64,000 nucleotides of DNA from Marinobacter halotolerans. GTDB taxonomy: Bacteria; Pseudomonadota; Gammaproteobacteria; Pseudomonadales; Oleiphilaceae. This document shows positions 35,973 through 47,045 of the stretch, piece by piece. The DNA lies in NCBI RefSeq assembly GCF_008795985.1, contig NZ_VMHP01000003.1:124001-188000 (forward strand), written 5' to 3'. The notes beneath the pieces are model-generated. The model had not been told where the DNA came from. It saw only the letters and a list, made by a program, of their open reading frames with translations, and ran no database searches. The translations under genes were made by a program, and so were the position numbers. Position 1 is the first letter of the stretch, and each line of letters starts with the position of its first letter.

Positions 35973-37502
35973 CTAGCTGCGGAAGCGGGCAACCGTCTTT
36001 CGCAGCGCCCCTTCCACCAGCGTCAGGGCGTCATCCATCAACGTAGGGTGGACCTCGGGATCAAAGTCCGTATCGGCGGCTTCCTCCGTGAGGCCTGCGG
36101 CGGCTGCCTCAATGGCGTCCAGGCTATCTGCAAGCAGGGTAGCCAGTGATTCCCCGTCCGCGACCACGTCCGGACAAAGCGTGAAATTGACCGTCAGCTT
36201 TCCCTGATAGCTCACCGCTACAATCACCAGTCCCATGCTGTCGAACAGTGGGCCGGTATTAAACTGGCTGATCAGCCTCGCCCCCTGCAGATAAAGCGGA
36301 ACCTGGGGCCCCGGCACATTAGTAATGGGCAGGTTGAACACCGGCTGGTAGCGCTGGGCGATCTGCAGCTCAGAGTAGAGCCTGGCGGACAGCGCCAGCA
36401 TGGTTGAGGGCAATAGCTCGGTCAACCGATCGGCGGCAATCGCTTCCCGGTAAGGCTCCGATTCCACCGCGTTCCAGTGAATCCGGCGGATGCGTCTGGC
36501 CGGGCAGGCTTCCTGGGTGGCCAGATCCAGCAGCATCGCCGACATCTGGTTACCCGTTGCCTTGCGGAGGCTGCTCGAGCGCACCGAAATGGGCGTCATG
36601 GCCACCAGTGAGCGATCAGTTTCCATTCCCTGTGCCAGCATATAGCGCCTGAGGGTTTCCGCGCACAGCCCCAACACCACATCATTGAGGGTGACATTGC
36701 CGAGCGTGGCCTTTATCGCCTTCAAACGTGACAGATCGACGCTGCCTGCCACAATCTGACGATTCGCCGTAATCTGCCGGTTAAAGGGGCTGTGCGGAGC
36801 AGAGAAAAACGGAAATGGCAGGGGCAGTTTGCGCAGTTGCTTCTGGATGACCCCGCGGGCGGTTGCTTCTGCAGCGCTGAAGGCCACGGAAGTGATCTGT
36901 AGGGGCTTGCGTACCAGGTTGGCCCCCGCCTGCAGCATCACCCGCTCATCGGATGGTGCCGGGGCGGGCGCCCAGCTGCGTGGTGGGTCAATGCGGCGCG
37001 GCTCCGGGCCGTATTCAAGCAGCTTTGCAATGATTTCCTCGCCGCTGAAGGCGTCGATGGCGGCATGGTGAAGCTTGATAATCAGCGCGAAGCCGGTCTG
37101 GGAGTCAGCGTCTTCCGAGGCGCGGAAACCGTCCACGAAGGTGATATGCCACAGCGGCCGATCGCGCTTTAAGGGTTGCTCCAGAATTCGCGACGCCAGC
37201 TTCATCAGATTTGATTGATCGCCATTTTCGCCAAGATTTACGTAGGCGAGGTGGCGTTCAATGCTGAAATCGGAATCGTCGATCCAGTAGGGGCGCCCCA
37301 GCCTGAATGGAATTTCCTTCAGGCGCTGGCGGAACAGTGGAACCACGTGAAGTCGGCTTCGCAGATAGGCGACGAAGGTGCTGAAGGCCAGCGGGGTGTC
37401 GCGATCGGAAGCGTCGAAAAGATAGATGCCGCCAATGTGCATGGGGGCGGTTTCGGATTCCAGATATAGAAAAGAGGCGTCCAGTTCCGACAGCTGCCGC
37501 AT
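35973..37502 (-). CDS. Wax ester synthase/diacylglycerol acyltransferase family O-acyltransferase
   Basis: A 509-residue member of the WS/DGAT family (wax ester or triacylglycerol formation from acyl-CoA and a fatty alcohol or diglyceride), a trait of Marinobacter. It begins LSELDASFLYLESETAPMHIGG, typical of the family. The catalytic motif is HHAAIDA (His145, His146, Asp150), with Ala151 where Gly is usual. The C-terminal domain has NVPGPQVPLYLQGARL. GGAG precedes the ATG. It lies convergent with the DUF2057 lipoprotein gene and downstream of a LysR gene on the same strand. Whether it makes wax esters is unproven, since many family members are weakly active. Confidence 0.9.
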   Translation of the reverse strand: MRQLSELDASFLYLESETAPMHIGGIYLFDASDRDTPLAFSTFVAYLRSRLHVVPLFRQRLKEIPFRLGRPYWIDDSDFSIERHLAYVNLGENGDQSNLMKLASRILEQPLKRDRPLWHITFVDGFRASEDADSQTGFALIIKLHHAAIDAFSGEEIIAKLLEYGPEPRRIDPPRSWAPAPAPSDERVMLQAGANLVRKPLQITSVAFSAAEATARGVIQKQLRKLPLPFPFFSAPHSPFNRQITANRQIVAGSVDLSRLKAIKATLGNVTLNDVVLGLCAETLRRYMLAQGMETDRSLVAMTPISVRSSSLRKATGNQMSAMLLDLATQEACPARRIRRIHWNAVESEPYREAIAADRLTELLPSTMLALSARLYSELQIAQRYQPVFNLPITNVPGPQVPLYLQGARLISQFNTGPLFDSMGLVIVAVSYQGKLTVNFTLCPDVVADGESLATLLADSLDAIEAAAAGLTEEAADTDFDPEVHPTLMDDALTLVEGALRKTVARFRS

Positions 37503-37566
37503 GGTTTGAGAGCTCCATTCAGATAATGCGCGTCGGGGCAGTATAAACGACGCGCCGTGAGGGACA

Positions 37567-38475
37567 CTAGTTAAGCCAGTCGGACATTGCCGGGGAGCTG
37601 GTCAGCCTTTCCCAGAACCACATCAGTGCCTTGCCCTGGTCTTCGGCATGGCGAGCGAGGTGAAGCATGATGGGCTGGCGTGGTTCGTGGACCGTCAGCG
37701 CGACCAGTTCGCCTGTCTCAAGCAACCCCCGAACCCGTGGTTCCGGCAACCAGCCAACGGCCAGGCCGGCTTTCTGTATGGCAACTTTCTGGTCGATGTT
37801 GGCGACGGTCAGGGTGCGCTGCCGACGGAAAATACCCGCATTACCCGGAGGCAGAGACCGTGAGGTGTCTGCCGCCACGGCCGCGGGAAAGGCTGCAATC
37901 GCCGCTTCCGACAACGGTTGCTGGGCCTGGGTCAACGGGTGGTCCGGCGCTACGGCGTAAACAAAGGACATTCGGCCCAGTGGGCTGGTGGTAAAGGCTC
38001 CGGCCGGTTTGCTCATCTGGTCGGCGCCGACGATCATGTCAATTCTTCGGCTTTGGAGCGCATCCCAGGAGCCGGCGAACACCTCCTCGACTAGTTGCAC
38101 CTCAACCGGTACCCCAAGTTCGTAAAACTCACGGACGGCATCGAACAGGCACTCGGCGGGTAAAAGGGAGTTAAACCCGATGCGCAGCCGTGTTTCCCAG
38201 CCTTTTGCCACCTGCTGGGTGGTGTGAGCAAGGGTTTCCGCCGCTTCCAGCAGGCTGCGGCCTTCCTGAAGCAGGTAGCGCCCTGCCGGAGTCAGTGCGG
38301 CCCGGTGCCCGGTGCGGTCGAAGATGACCACGTTCAGGTCTTCTTCCAGCTTCTGCACGGTGTAGCTGATGGCTGACGGCACGCGGAAGAGCTCGCCGGC
38401 TGCGCCGGCAAAACTGCCTTTGCGATCAATGGCGTCGAGAACTTTCAGGGCGTCAATGGTGATGGCTGTGTGCAT
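37567..38475 (-). CDS. LysR-family transcriptional regulator
   Basis: A 302-residue regulator with an N-terminal winged helix-turn-helix (about 5-64; FAGAAGELFRVPSAISYTVQKLEEDLN is split over the recognition helix) and a periplasmic-binding-like effector domain (about 93-295). It is divergent from a glutathionyl-hydroquinone reductase gene with a 104-base shared promoter region, the classic LysR arrangement, so that gene is the likeliest target. The effector is unknown. It is separated from the WS/DGAT gene by 64 bases and could be cotranscribed with it. Confidence 0.92.
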   Translation of the reverse strand: MHTAITIDALKVLDAIDRKGSFAGAAGELFRVPSAISYTVQKLEEDLNVVIFDRTGHRAALTPAGRYLLQEGRSLLEAAETLAHTTQQVAKGWETRLRIGFNSLLPAECLFDAVREFYELGVPVEVQLVEEVFAGSWDALQSRRIDMIVGADQMSKPAGAFTTSPLGRMSFVYAVAPDHPLTQAQQPLSEAAIAAFPAAVAADTSRSLPPGNAGIFRRQRTLTVANIDQKVAIQKAGLAVGWLPEPRVRGLLETGELVALTVHEPRQPIMLHLARHAEDQGKALMWFWERLTSSPAMSDWLN

Positions 38476-38579
38476 GTTCGAATTATCTGATTGTGTTGGC
38501 CAGAATTGATTGTTTGAGAGCGTAGCAGGGTCGCCGGTATTCTGCTTCCACTTTCTTACGATCAGATTCTGGGGGCTTT

Positions 38580-39572
38580 ATGGGACTTCTCGTTGACGGA
38601 CAATGGCACGATCAGTGGTACGACACCTCAAAGACCGGCGGCAAGTTCGAGCGCGAGGCGGCCCGCTTTCGCAATTGGGTAACCGCCGACGGCTCAACCG
38701 GGCCGGACGGGGAGGGCGGCTTTGCTGCTGAGTCAGGACGGTATCACCTGTATGTGTCCATGGCCTGCCCCTGGGCACACCGGACGCTTATTTTCCGGGC
38801 CCTCAAGGGGCTGGAAAAGCATATTTCCGTGTCTGTGGTGCATCCGGATATGGTGGAAAACGGCTGGGAGTTCCGACCGGATGATCCCGCCCACCGGGAT
38901 GATGTGAACGGGAAGCGGTTCATGTACGAGGTCTACCTGGAGGCCGCGCCGGATTATTCCGGCCGGGTGACGGTGCCGACGCTCTGGGACAAGAAGAAGC
39001 AGACCATTGTCAGCAACGAGTCAGCGGATATTATCCGGATGTTCAACTCCGCTTTTGATGGGCTGGACGGGGTGCGGTCAGATCTGGACTTCTATCCCGA
39101 AGCGCTTCAAGGCGAGATCGAAGAAGTGAACGAGCGGGTCTATCACACGGTGAACAACGGCGTTTACAAGGCGGGCTTCGCCACCGCGCAAGATAAGTAC
39201 GAGGAAGCCTACGGAGCGTTATTTGATTCCCTTGACTGGCTGGAAGCGCGCCTTGAAGGTCAGCGCTATCTGGCGGGCAACCGGTTGACGGAAGCCGACT
39301 GGCGGCTGTTCACCACTCTGATTCGATTCGATGCGGTGTACTACAGCCACTTCAAGTGCAATCGCCAGAGGATTTCGGACTTTCCGGCATTATCAGGCTA
39401 TGTGCGGGACCTGTATCAGGTGCCAGGCGTTGCGGAGACAGTGGATATTTCGCAGATAAAGCGTCATTACTACGTCAGTCAGCGCACGATCAATCCGACA
39501 CAAATTGTGCCGGTGGGGCCGGATCTGGATTTTGATGCTCCCCACAAACGGGATTCACTGGGCCCAGGCTAG
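38580..39572 (+). CDS. yqjG: Glutathionyl-hydroquinone reductase (YqjG/Xi-class GST)
   Basis: Glutathione-dependent enzyme that reduces glutathionyl-hydroquinones to free hydroquinones, usually in quinone detoxification or aromatic degradation. The 330 residues contain the Xi-class active-site segment MACPWAHRTLIFRALKGLE with catalytic Cys63, VPTLWDKKKQTIVSNESADI in the thioredoxin fold, and a C-terminal helical domain with NRLTEADWRLFTTLIRFD. It is divergent from the LysR gene and convergent with ispB, overlapping its end by four bases. Confidence 0.94.
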   Translation: MGLLVDGQWHDQWYDTSKTGGKFEREAARFRNWVTADGSTGPDGEGGFAAESGRYHLYVSMACPWAHRTLIFRALKGLEKHISVSVVHPDMVENGWEFRPDDPAHRDDVNGKRFMYEVYLEAAPDYSGRVTVPTLWDKKKQTIVSNESADIIRMFNSAFDGLDGVRSDLDFYPEALQGEIEEVNERVYHTVNNGVYKAGFATAQDKYEEAYGALFDSLDWLEARLEGQRYLAGNRLTEADWRLFTTLIRFDAVYYSHFKCNRQRISDFPALSGYVRDLYQVPGVAETVDISQIKRHYYVSQRTINPTQIVPVGPDLDFDAPHKRDSLGPG

Positions 39573-40537
39573 CTCACCCGGGCCACGGCTACTTCTGTAA
39601 GCAGCGCCAAGGCGTTGCGGTGATCGGAATCTGGCAGATGCTCCAGGCAATCCAGTGCTGACTGGGCCTGGGCTTTTGCCTGGTCCATGGTGTACTCCAG
39701 GGCGCCGGAGCGTTTCACAATGTCCAGGATGGCCGGCAGGTCATCCAGTCCGCCTTTGCGGATAGCCTTGCGAATAAGCTGCTTTTCGTCTTCCGAGCTT
39801 TTGGTCATGGCGTAGATCAGAGGCAGGGTGGGCTTGCCTTCCGCCAGGTCGTCCCCGACGTTCTTGCCCATTTCATCTGCATTACCCTGGTAGTCCAGAA
39901 GGTCATCCACCAGCTGGAAGGCCAGGCCCAGGTGCTTGCCGTAATCCCGCAATGCCCGCTCCTGGTCAGTATCCGCGCCGGCAAGAAGAGCGCCGGTGTG
40001 GGACGCTGCTTCAAACAGCATGGCGGTCTTGTTGTGGATGACCTCCATGTACTTGTCTTCGGATACATCCGGATTTTTCACGTTCATCAGTTGAAGCACT
40101 TCGCCCTCGGCGATAACCGCCGTGGCGTGGGACAGAACATCCATGATTCGCAGGTTTTGCAGCTCCACCATCATCTCGAATGCCCGGGCGTAGAGGAAAT
40201 CACCCACAAGAACGCTGGGCGCGTTGCCCCACCGGGCATTGGCAGTGCTGCGCCCACGGCGAAGGTCCGAGGTGTCGACAACGTCATCATGAAGCAGGGT
40301 GGCGGTATGGAGGAATTCAATGACGGCGGCCAGTTTCAGGTGGTCATCCCCCTTATAACGCACCGCCTGGCTGGACAGCAGCACCAGCAGGGGGCGTAAC
40401 CGTTTGCCGCCACTTTCAATAATGTACTGGGCAATTTTTTCAACCAGTGGAACGTCTGAGGCAAGTCGCTTTATGATCAGATCATTGACCCGGCTGAAGT
40501 CGTCCGCGACGGTGTCGTAAATACGCTGGGCTGTCAT
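39569..40537 (-). CDS. ispB: Octaprenyl/polyprenyl diphosphate synthase
   Basis: Trans-prenyltransferase that makes the long isoprenoid tail of ubiquinone by adding isopentenyl units to farnesyl diphosphate. The 322 residues show the two Asp-rich motifs, LLHDDVVDTSDLRRG (first) and QLVDDLLDYQG (second), and the GGKRLRPLLVLLSS signature. The upstream open frame to 40696 is not family-like, and ATG at 40537 gives the usual MTAQRIYDTVADDF-type start. Divergent from rplU-rpmA, as in Escherichia coli and Pseudomonas. Chain length (C40 or C45) cannot be set by eye. Confidence 0.94.
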   Translation of the reverse strand: MTAQRIYDTVADDFSRVNDLIIKRLASDVPLVEKIAQYIIESGGKRLRPLLVLLSSQAVRYKGDDHLKLAAVIEFLHTATLLHDDVVDTSDLRRGRSTANARWGNAPSVLVGDFLYARAFEMMVELQNLRIMDVLSHATAVIAEGEVLQLMNVKNPDVSEDKYMEVIHNKTAMLFEAASHTGALLAGADTDQERALRDYGKHLGLAFQLVDDLLDYQGNADEMGKNVGDDLAEGKPTLPLIYAMTKSSEDEKQLIRKAIRKGGLDDLPAILDIVKRSGALEYTMDQAKAQAQSALDCLEHLPDSDHRNALALLTEVAVARVS

Positions 40538-40651
40538 GGGGCTGATCCGGTTCCTTGTCTGGTCATGCGGATTGCGATGCTGGTAACACTGGTTCTTAAA
40601 TCCGGCAGGTCGCGCAATGCTAGGTATTGGACAGATCAGTGTCAACTTGGC

Positions 40652-40680
40652 TTGTGTTGCCGTTCGTCTTTTCGTACAAT
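40652..40680 (+). promoter_or_regulatory. Probable sigma-70 promoter of rplU-rpmA
   Basis: TTGTGT (40652-40657) and TACAAT (40675-40680) with a 17-base spacer lie about 110 bases before the rplU start, in the 252-base gap shared with ispB. Confidence 0.6.
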
Positions 40681-40789
40681 CACGCGCCCAACTCATCCCA
40701 ACCTGCGCTCCCTGCTATAGGGTCGCCAGAGCGCTTCCCTTAGAACCAGGTGGATAAGAGCAGGGATGGGTCAATCGCGGAGAAGATTA

Positions 40790-41101
40790 ATGTACGCAGT
40801 TATTGTTAGCGGTGGCAAGCAGCACCGGGTAAAGGAAGGCGAAACGCTGAAGCTGGAAAAGCTTGAAGTGGAAACTGGTGGCAGCGTTGAGTTTGATCGC
40901 GTTCTGCTGGTTGCCGATGGTGACAAGGTTCAGGTTGGCTCACCGGTAGTAGACGGCGCCAAAGTGACCGCTGAAGTGGTTAACCACGGCCGTCACGACA
41001 AGATCCAGATCATCAAGTTCCGTCGTCGGAAGCATTCTATGAAGCGTCAGGGCCACCGCCAGTGGTTTACTGAAGTCAAGATCACGGGTATCAAGGGCTA
41101 A
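40790..41101 (+). CDS. rplU: 50S ribosomal protein L21
   Basis: A 103-residue ribosomal protein starting [20 protein letters not shown] and ending with the conserved [20 protein letters not shown] region. The ATG at 40790 has GGAGAAG just upstream; the open frame upstream of it to 40766 is not family-like. First gene of rplU-rpmA, the order conserved upstream of obgE. Confidence 0.97.
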   Translation: MYAVIVSGGKQHRVKEGETLKLEKLEVETGGSVEFDRVLLVADGDKVQVGSPVVDGAKVTAEVVNHGRHDKIQIIKFRRRKHSMKRQGHRQWFTEVKITGIKG

Positions 41102-41137
41102 AGCTCTGGAATAACCCCTTATTGAAGGAGGCTTGTA

Positions 41138-41398
41138 ATGGCTCACAAAAAAGCAGCAGGTAGTACCCGTAACGGTCGCGATTCCGAGTCGAAACGACTT
41201 GGTGTGAAGCGCTATGGCGGCGAAACTGTGCCTGCAGGCAGCATCATCGTTCGTCAGCGTGGCACCCGTTTCCACGCCGGCCATAACGTTGGCCTGGGCA
41301 AAGACCACACTCTGTTCGCAACCGCGACAGGTCAGGTCAAGTTCGAAGTGAAAGGTCCCGACAACCGCAAGTTTGTGAGCATCGTTCCAGCGGCGTAA
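41138..41398 (+). CDS. rpmA: 50S ribosomal protein L27
   Basis: An 86-residue ribosomal protein that reaches the peptidyl transferase centre. It begins [20 protein letters not shown], the uncleaved form typical of Gram-negatives, and contains [21 protein letters not shown] strong GAAGGAGG ribosome site precedes it. A terminator follows before obgE. Confidence 0.97.
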   Translation: MAHKKAAGSTRNGRDSESKRLGVKRYGGETVPAGSIIVRQRGTRFHAGHNVGLGKDHTLFATATGQVKFEVKGPDNRKFVSIVPAA

Positions 41399-41444
41399 GC
41401 CGCGGCGATCTCAGGTTCTGTCGAACCTTGGGTGGCCCTGATAG

Positions 41445-43842
<2,398 letters not shown>

Positions 43843-43881
43843 TCGACTCCACAGTTCCGAAGCAGAATAACAATCAGGCAT

Positions 43882-43912
43882 AAAAAAACCGGCCAATAAG
43901 GCCGGTTCTTTC
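43882..43912. terminator. Bidirectional terminator between proB and rpsT
   Basis: AACCGGCC (43887-43894), a 5-base AATAA loop, and GGCCGGTT (43900-43907), with an A run on the left and CTTTC on the right. It serves convergent proB (+) and rpsT (-) and is stronger in the rpsT direction, where the T run is longest. Confidence 0.88.
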
Positions 43913-43933
43913 AATCAGCTTCCGAAAAACGCT

Positions 43934-44203
43934 TTACGCGCTTTTCAGAGCCTTGATGCGGGCACTCAGGCGGCTCTTCTGACGAGCAACCTTGTTCTTG
44001 GCGAACACGCCCTTGTTAACCATGCTGTCCATGATCGGCTGAGCCTTTTCGAAAGCAGCTTTCGCTTCTTCCGGCTTGCCAGCTTCGATGTTGGCCTGAA
44101 CCTTCTTGATGTAAGTACGCGCCATGGAACGCAGGCTAGCGTTGTGCTTGCGGTTCTTCTCGTTCTGACGTGCGCGCTTCTTGGCTTGTGGGGAATTTGC
44201 CAC
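43934..44203 (-). CDS. rpsT: 30S ribosomal protein S20
   Basis: An 89-residue basic ribosomal protein that binds 16S rRNA early in assembly. It begins (M)ANSPQAKKRARQNEKNRKHN and ends SRLSARIKALKSA. The start is GTG at 44203 with AGGAG upstream; a non-AUG start is also used by Escherichia coli rpsT, where it is linked to autoregulation. Upstream in-frame codons to 44413 are not part of the protein. A near-consensus promoter lies at 44295-44323. Confidence 0.97.
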   Translation of the reverse strand: MANSPQAKKRARQNEKNRKHNASLRSMARTYIKKVQANIEAGKPEEAKAAFEKAQPIMDSMVNKGVFAKNKVARQKSRLSARIKALKSA

Positions 44204-44294
44204 CGTTAAACTCCTGAGATCTGAAATTCGTTGTGAATCGATTCGTAAAAATCGCGGGCGCGCTAAACCAGCGCGTCGAATTAAATGACGCGGA

Positions 44295-44323
44295 ACTATG
44301 CCGCCACAGCCCCCGAATGTCAA
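44295..44323 (-). promoter_or_regulatory. Strong sigma-70 promoter of rpsT
   Basis: On the minus strand TTGACA (44318-44323) is followed after 17 bases by CATAGT (44295-44300), a perfect -35 with optimal spacing. It lies about 90 bases upstream of the rpsT start, as expected for a ribosomal protein gene. Confidence 0.8.
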
Positions 44324-44441
44324 GGTTAAAACCTTTTTAGCACGAGTCCCGGCAAGGGCTGTGCTAAACTCGCGCACTTTCCACCGACATCTGCAGGGAC
44401 GCCCGCGGAACACCCTACGGAATTACCGAAACGAGCCAGTC

Positions 44442-46022
44442 ATGTCGACCGAACCCGAACAGGCCGATCAGCAGAAAACACTCCCAAAGCCACCGGGGCT
44501 GCTTCGCTCATCCGGACTCGTGGGCATGATGACCATGTTGTCCCGTGTGCTTGGCCTGGTGCGGGATATGGTAATCGCCCGCTATTTTGGCGCCGGTGCC
44601 GGTGCCGATGCCTTCTTTGTCGCCTTCAAGATACCGAACTTCCTCCGCCGCTTGTTTGCGGAGGGGGCCTTCGCCCAGGCGTTCGTCCCCGTACTCTCTT
44701 CCTATCGACAGAAGGAATCGGTAACCGAGGTGCGCCGCCTGGTCAACGCCGTTTCCGGTGTGCTGGGCATGGTGGTGCTGGGCGTCACCATCGTAGCGGT
44801 GTTGGGCTCGCCCTTGCTGACGGCCGTATTCGCGCCCGGATTTGTGGGCGACGAGGTGAAATTTGGGCTTGCCAGCGAAATGCTGCGCATTACCTTTCCC
44901 TACCTGTTCCTGATATCGCTGACTGCCTTTTCCGGCTCCATCCTCAACAGCTATGACCGATTTGCGGTGCCTGCCTTCACGCCGGTACTGCTCAATCTGT
45001 CGATGATCTGCGCGGCGGTTTTCCTCTCGCCTCTGATGGAGACGCCGATTATCGCGCTGGCCTGGGGCGTCTTTATTGCCGGTGCCCTGCAGTTGTTTTT
45101 CCAGCTTCCCTTTCTGATGCAGCTGGGATTGATGCCCCGGCCCCGTGTGGATTACCGGCACGAGGGTGTACGGAGAATCATGACCCTGATGCTGCCGGCC
45201 CTGTTCGGCGTCTCCGTCAGCCAGATCAACCTGCTGCTGGATACGGTGCTTGCATCGTTTCTGCAAACCGGCAGCGTGTCATGGCTCTACTATTCGGATC
45301 GGCTGTCGGAACTTCCTCTGGGCGTGTTCGGGATCGCGATCGGAACGGTGATTCTCCCCAGTCTGTCGCGCAAGCATGCGGATGCTTCGGGTGATCAGTT
45401 TGCGGCCACTCTGGACTGGGCGGTGCGTGCTGTACTGCTGATCGGGCTTCCTGCCGCGCTGGCACTGGCGCTGTTGGCAGAACCGCTGATCGCAACCCTC
45501 TTCTACTATGGCGAGGTAACCAGCCGGGACGTGATGATGTCCGGCCAGGCGCTGAAAGCATACTCTGCTGGACTGTTGGCGTTCATGCTGATCAAGGTGT
45601 TGGCGCCAGGGTATTTCGCCCGTCAGGACACCAGAACACCGGTGAAGATCGGTGTTATTGCCATGGTGGCCAATATGGCGTTCAACCTGGCGCTGGTATT
45701 TCCCCTTGCCCACGCGGGGCTAGCGCTGGCTACGTCTCTGTCAGCCTGGTTAAACGCGGGGCTGCTCTGGCGCGGGCTGATCAAAGAGGGTGCCTGGAGT
45801 TGGCAGGCCGGCTGGCCGGTGTTCCTGATGCGCATTGCTGCAGCGAATGCGGCATTGGCGGGCGTGATTCTCTGGTTCCAACCACCCCTGGAACAATGGC
45901 TCAGTGCAGACGGCTTTCAGCGGTCAGCGGATATGGCCATTCTGGTCGCCGTCGGCATTTCGGCGTATTTTGCGACGCTGGCCGCAGTCGGGGTCCGGGT
46001 AAGACATTTCCGCCACAGGTAG
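44442..46022 (+). CDS. murJ: Lipid II flippase MurJ
   Basis: Inner-membrane MOP-superfamily flippase that moves lipid II to the periplasmic face for peptidoglycan synthesis. The 526 residues form about 14 hydrophobic segments after a polar N-terminus. LLRSSGLVGMMTMLSRVLGL, GAGADAFFVAFKIPNFLRRL, and FAQAFVPVL are strongly MurJ-like and carry conserved Arg residues of the cavity. The ATG at 44442 is chosen over the longer frame, whose first 48 residues are not family-like. Divergent from rpsT, followed by ribF, as in Pseudomonas. Confidence 0.95.
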   Translation: MSTEPEQADQQKTLPKPPGLLRSSGLVGMMTMLSRVLGLVRDMVIARYFGAGAGADAFFVAFKIPNFLRRLFAEGAFAQAFVPVLSSYRQKESVTEVRRLVNAVSGVLGMVVLGVTIVAVLGSPLLTAVFAPGFVGDEVKFGLASEMLRITFPYLFLISLTAFSGSILNSYDRFAVPAFTPVLLNLSMICAAVFLSPLMETPIIALAWGVFIAGALQLFFQLPFLMQLGLMPRPRVDYRHEGVRRIMTLMLPALFGVSVSQINLLLDTVLASFLQTGSVSWLYYSDRLSELPLGVFGIAIGTVILPSLSRKHADASGDQFAATLDWAVRAVLLIGLPAALALALLAEPLIATLFYYGEVTSRDVMMSGQALKAYSAGLLAFMLIKVLAPGYFARQDTRTPVKIGVIAMVANMAFNLALVFPLAHAGLALATSLSAWLNAGLLWRGLIKEGAWSWQAGWPVFLMRIAAANAALAGVILWFQPPLEQWLSADGFQRSADMAILVAVGISAYFATLAAVGVRVRHFRHR

Positions 46023-46072
46023 GGTATAATCGCGCGTTTTCTCACCGCTGGAAATCAAGGGTTCGCCGTTAC

Positions 46073-47029
46073 ATGCGTCTCATCCGGAGCCTGACCAATC
46101 TGAAGCATTTTTCACAGCAGCCGGAAGCGCCGCTGGCCAATGGCTGTGTGGCAACCATCGGCAACTTTGATGGCGTGCATCTGGGGCATCAGACCATCAT
46201 TGATCAGGTTCGTGAGAAATCCAGGGAACTGGGCGTTCCGTCCGTTGTCATGGTGTTTGAGCCGCAGCCGCGTGAGTTCTTCCAGGGCGCTGAGGCCCCG
46301 CCACGCCTGATGCCGTTCCGCCAGAAGTTTGAAGCCCTGATGGAATCCGGTATCGACATCGTGTTGTGCCTTCGTTTCGACGAGAAGTTTCGCAGCTACT
46401 CCGGCATGGGCTTTATCGAGGATGTCCTTATTGATGGTCTCGGCGTTCATCACCTGGTGGTGGGTGACGACTTCCGTTTTGGCTGTGACCGGGCCGGCGA
46501 TTTTGCACTGCTACGCCGGGTGGGTGAGGAAAGAGGCTTTGATGTTGAAAACACCCGTACGGTCGAAGTGGCCGGCGACCGGGTAAGCAGCACCCGCATC
46601 CGTCAGGTGCTGACGGAGAACCGTCTGGAAGAGGCGGAAGCCCTGCTCGGGCATCCATACCGAATTCGCGGGCGGGTAGTCTACGGTCAGCAACTCGGTC
46701 GCCAGATTGGCGCGCCGACAGCCAATGTACTGTTGCCGCGGATGCCCGCTTTACGCGGTGTCTACGTGGTCTTCGCGACAATTGAGGATGGACGTGTGTT
46801 GGATGGCGTCGCAAACATCGGTTTGCGGCCCACGGTTGACGGCAAGCAGCCCTCCCTGGAAGTGCACCTGCTGGATTTTGCTGGCACACTTTACGGCCAG
46901 CGTATCGACGTCGTGTTCCGTCATTTTCTTCGCGGCGAAGAGAAGTTTGATTCCGTAGACGAGCTCAAGCATCAGATTGCCCGGGATTTCGAAAACGCCC
47001 GGGCCTGGATCGACAATTCTACAACCTGA
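46073..47029 (+). CDS. ribF: Bifunctional riboflavin kinase/FAD synthetase
   Basis: Converts riboflavin to FMN and then FAD. The 318 residues have an N-terminal nucleotidyltransferase domain ([20 protein letters not shown] with the GxHxGH motif; [16 protein letters not shown]) and a C-terminal flavokinase domain ([33 protein letters not shown]). ATG at 46073 gives the normal N-terminus; the open frame upstream overlaps murJ. A 16-base gap leads to ileS. Confidence 0.96.
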   Translation: MRLIRSLTNLKHFSQQPEAPLANGCVATIGNFDGVHLGHQTIIDQVREKSRELGVPSVVMVFEPQPREFFQGAEAPPRLMPFRQKFEALMESGIDIVLCLRFDEKFRSYSGMGFIEDVLIDGLGVHHLVVGDDFRFGCDRAGDFALLRRVGEERGFDVENTRTVEVAGDRVSSTRIRQVLTENRLEEAEALLGHPYRIRGRVVYGQQLGRQIGAPTANVLLPRMPALRGVYVVFATIEDGRVLDGVANIGLRPTVDGKQPSLEVHLLDFAGTLYGQRIDVVFRHFLRGEEKFDSVDELKHQIARDFENARAWIDNSTT

Positions 47030-47045
47030 GTTACCCACAACGACC

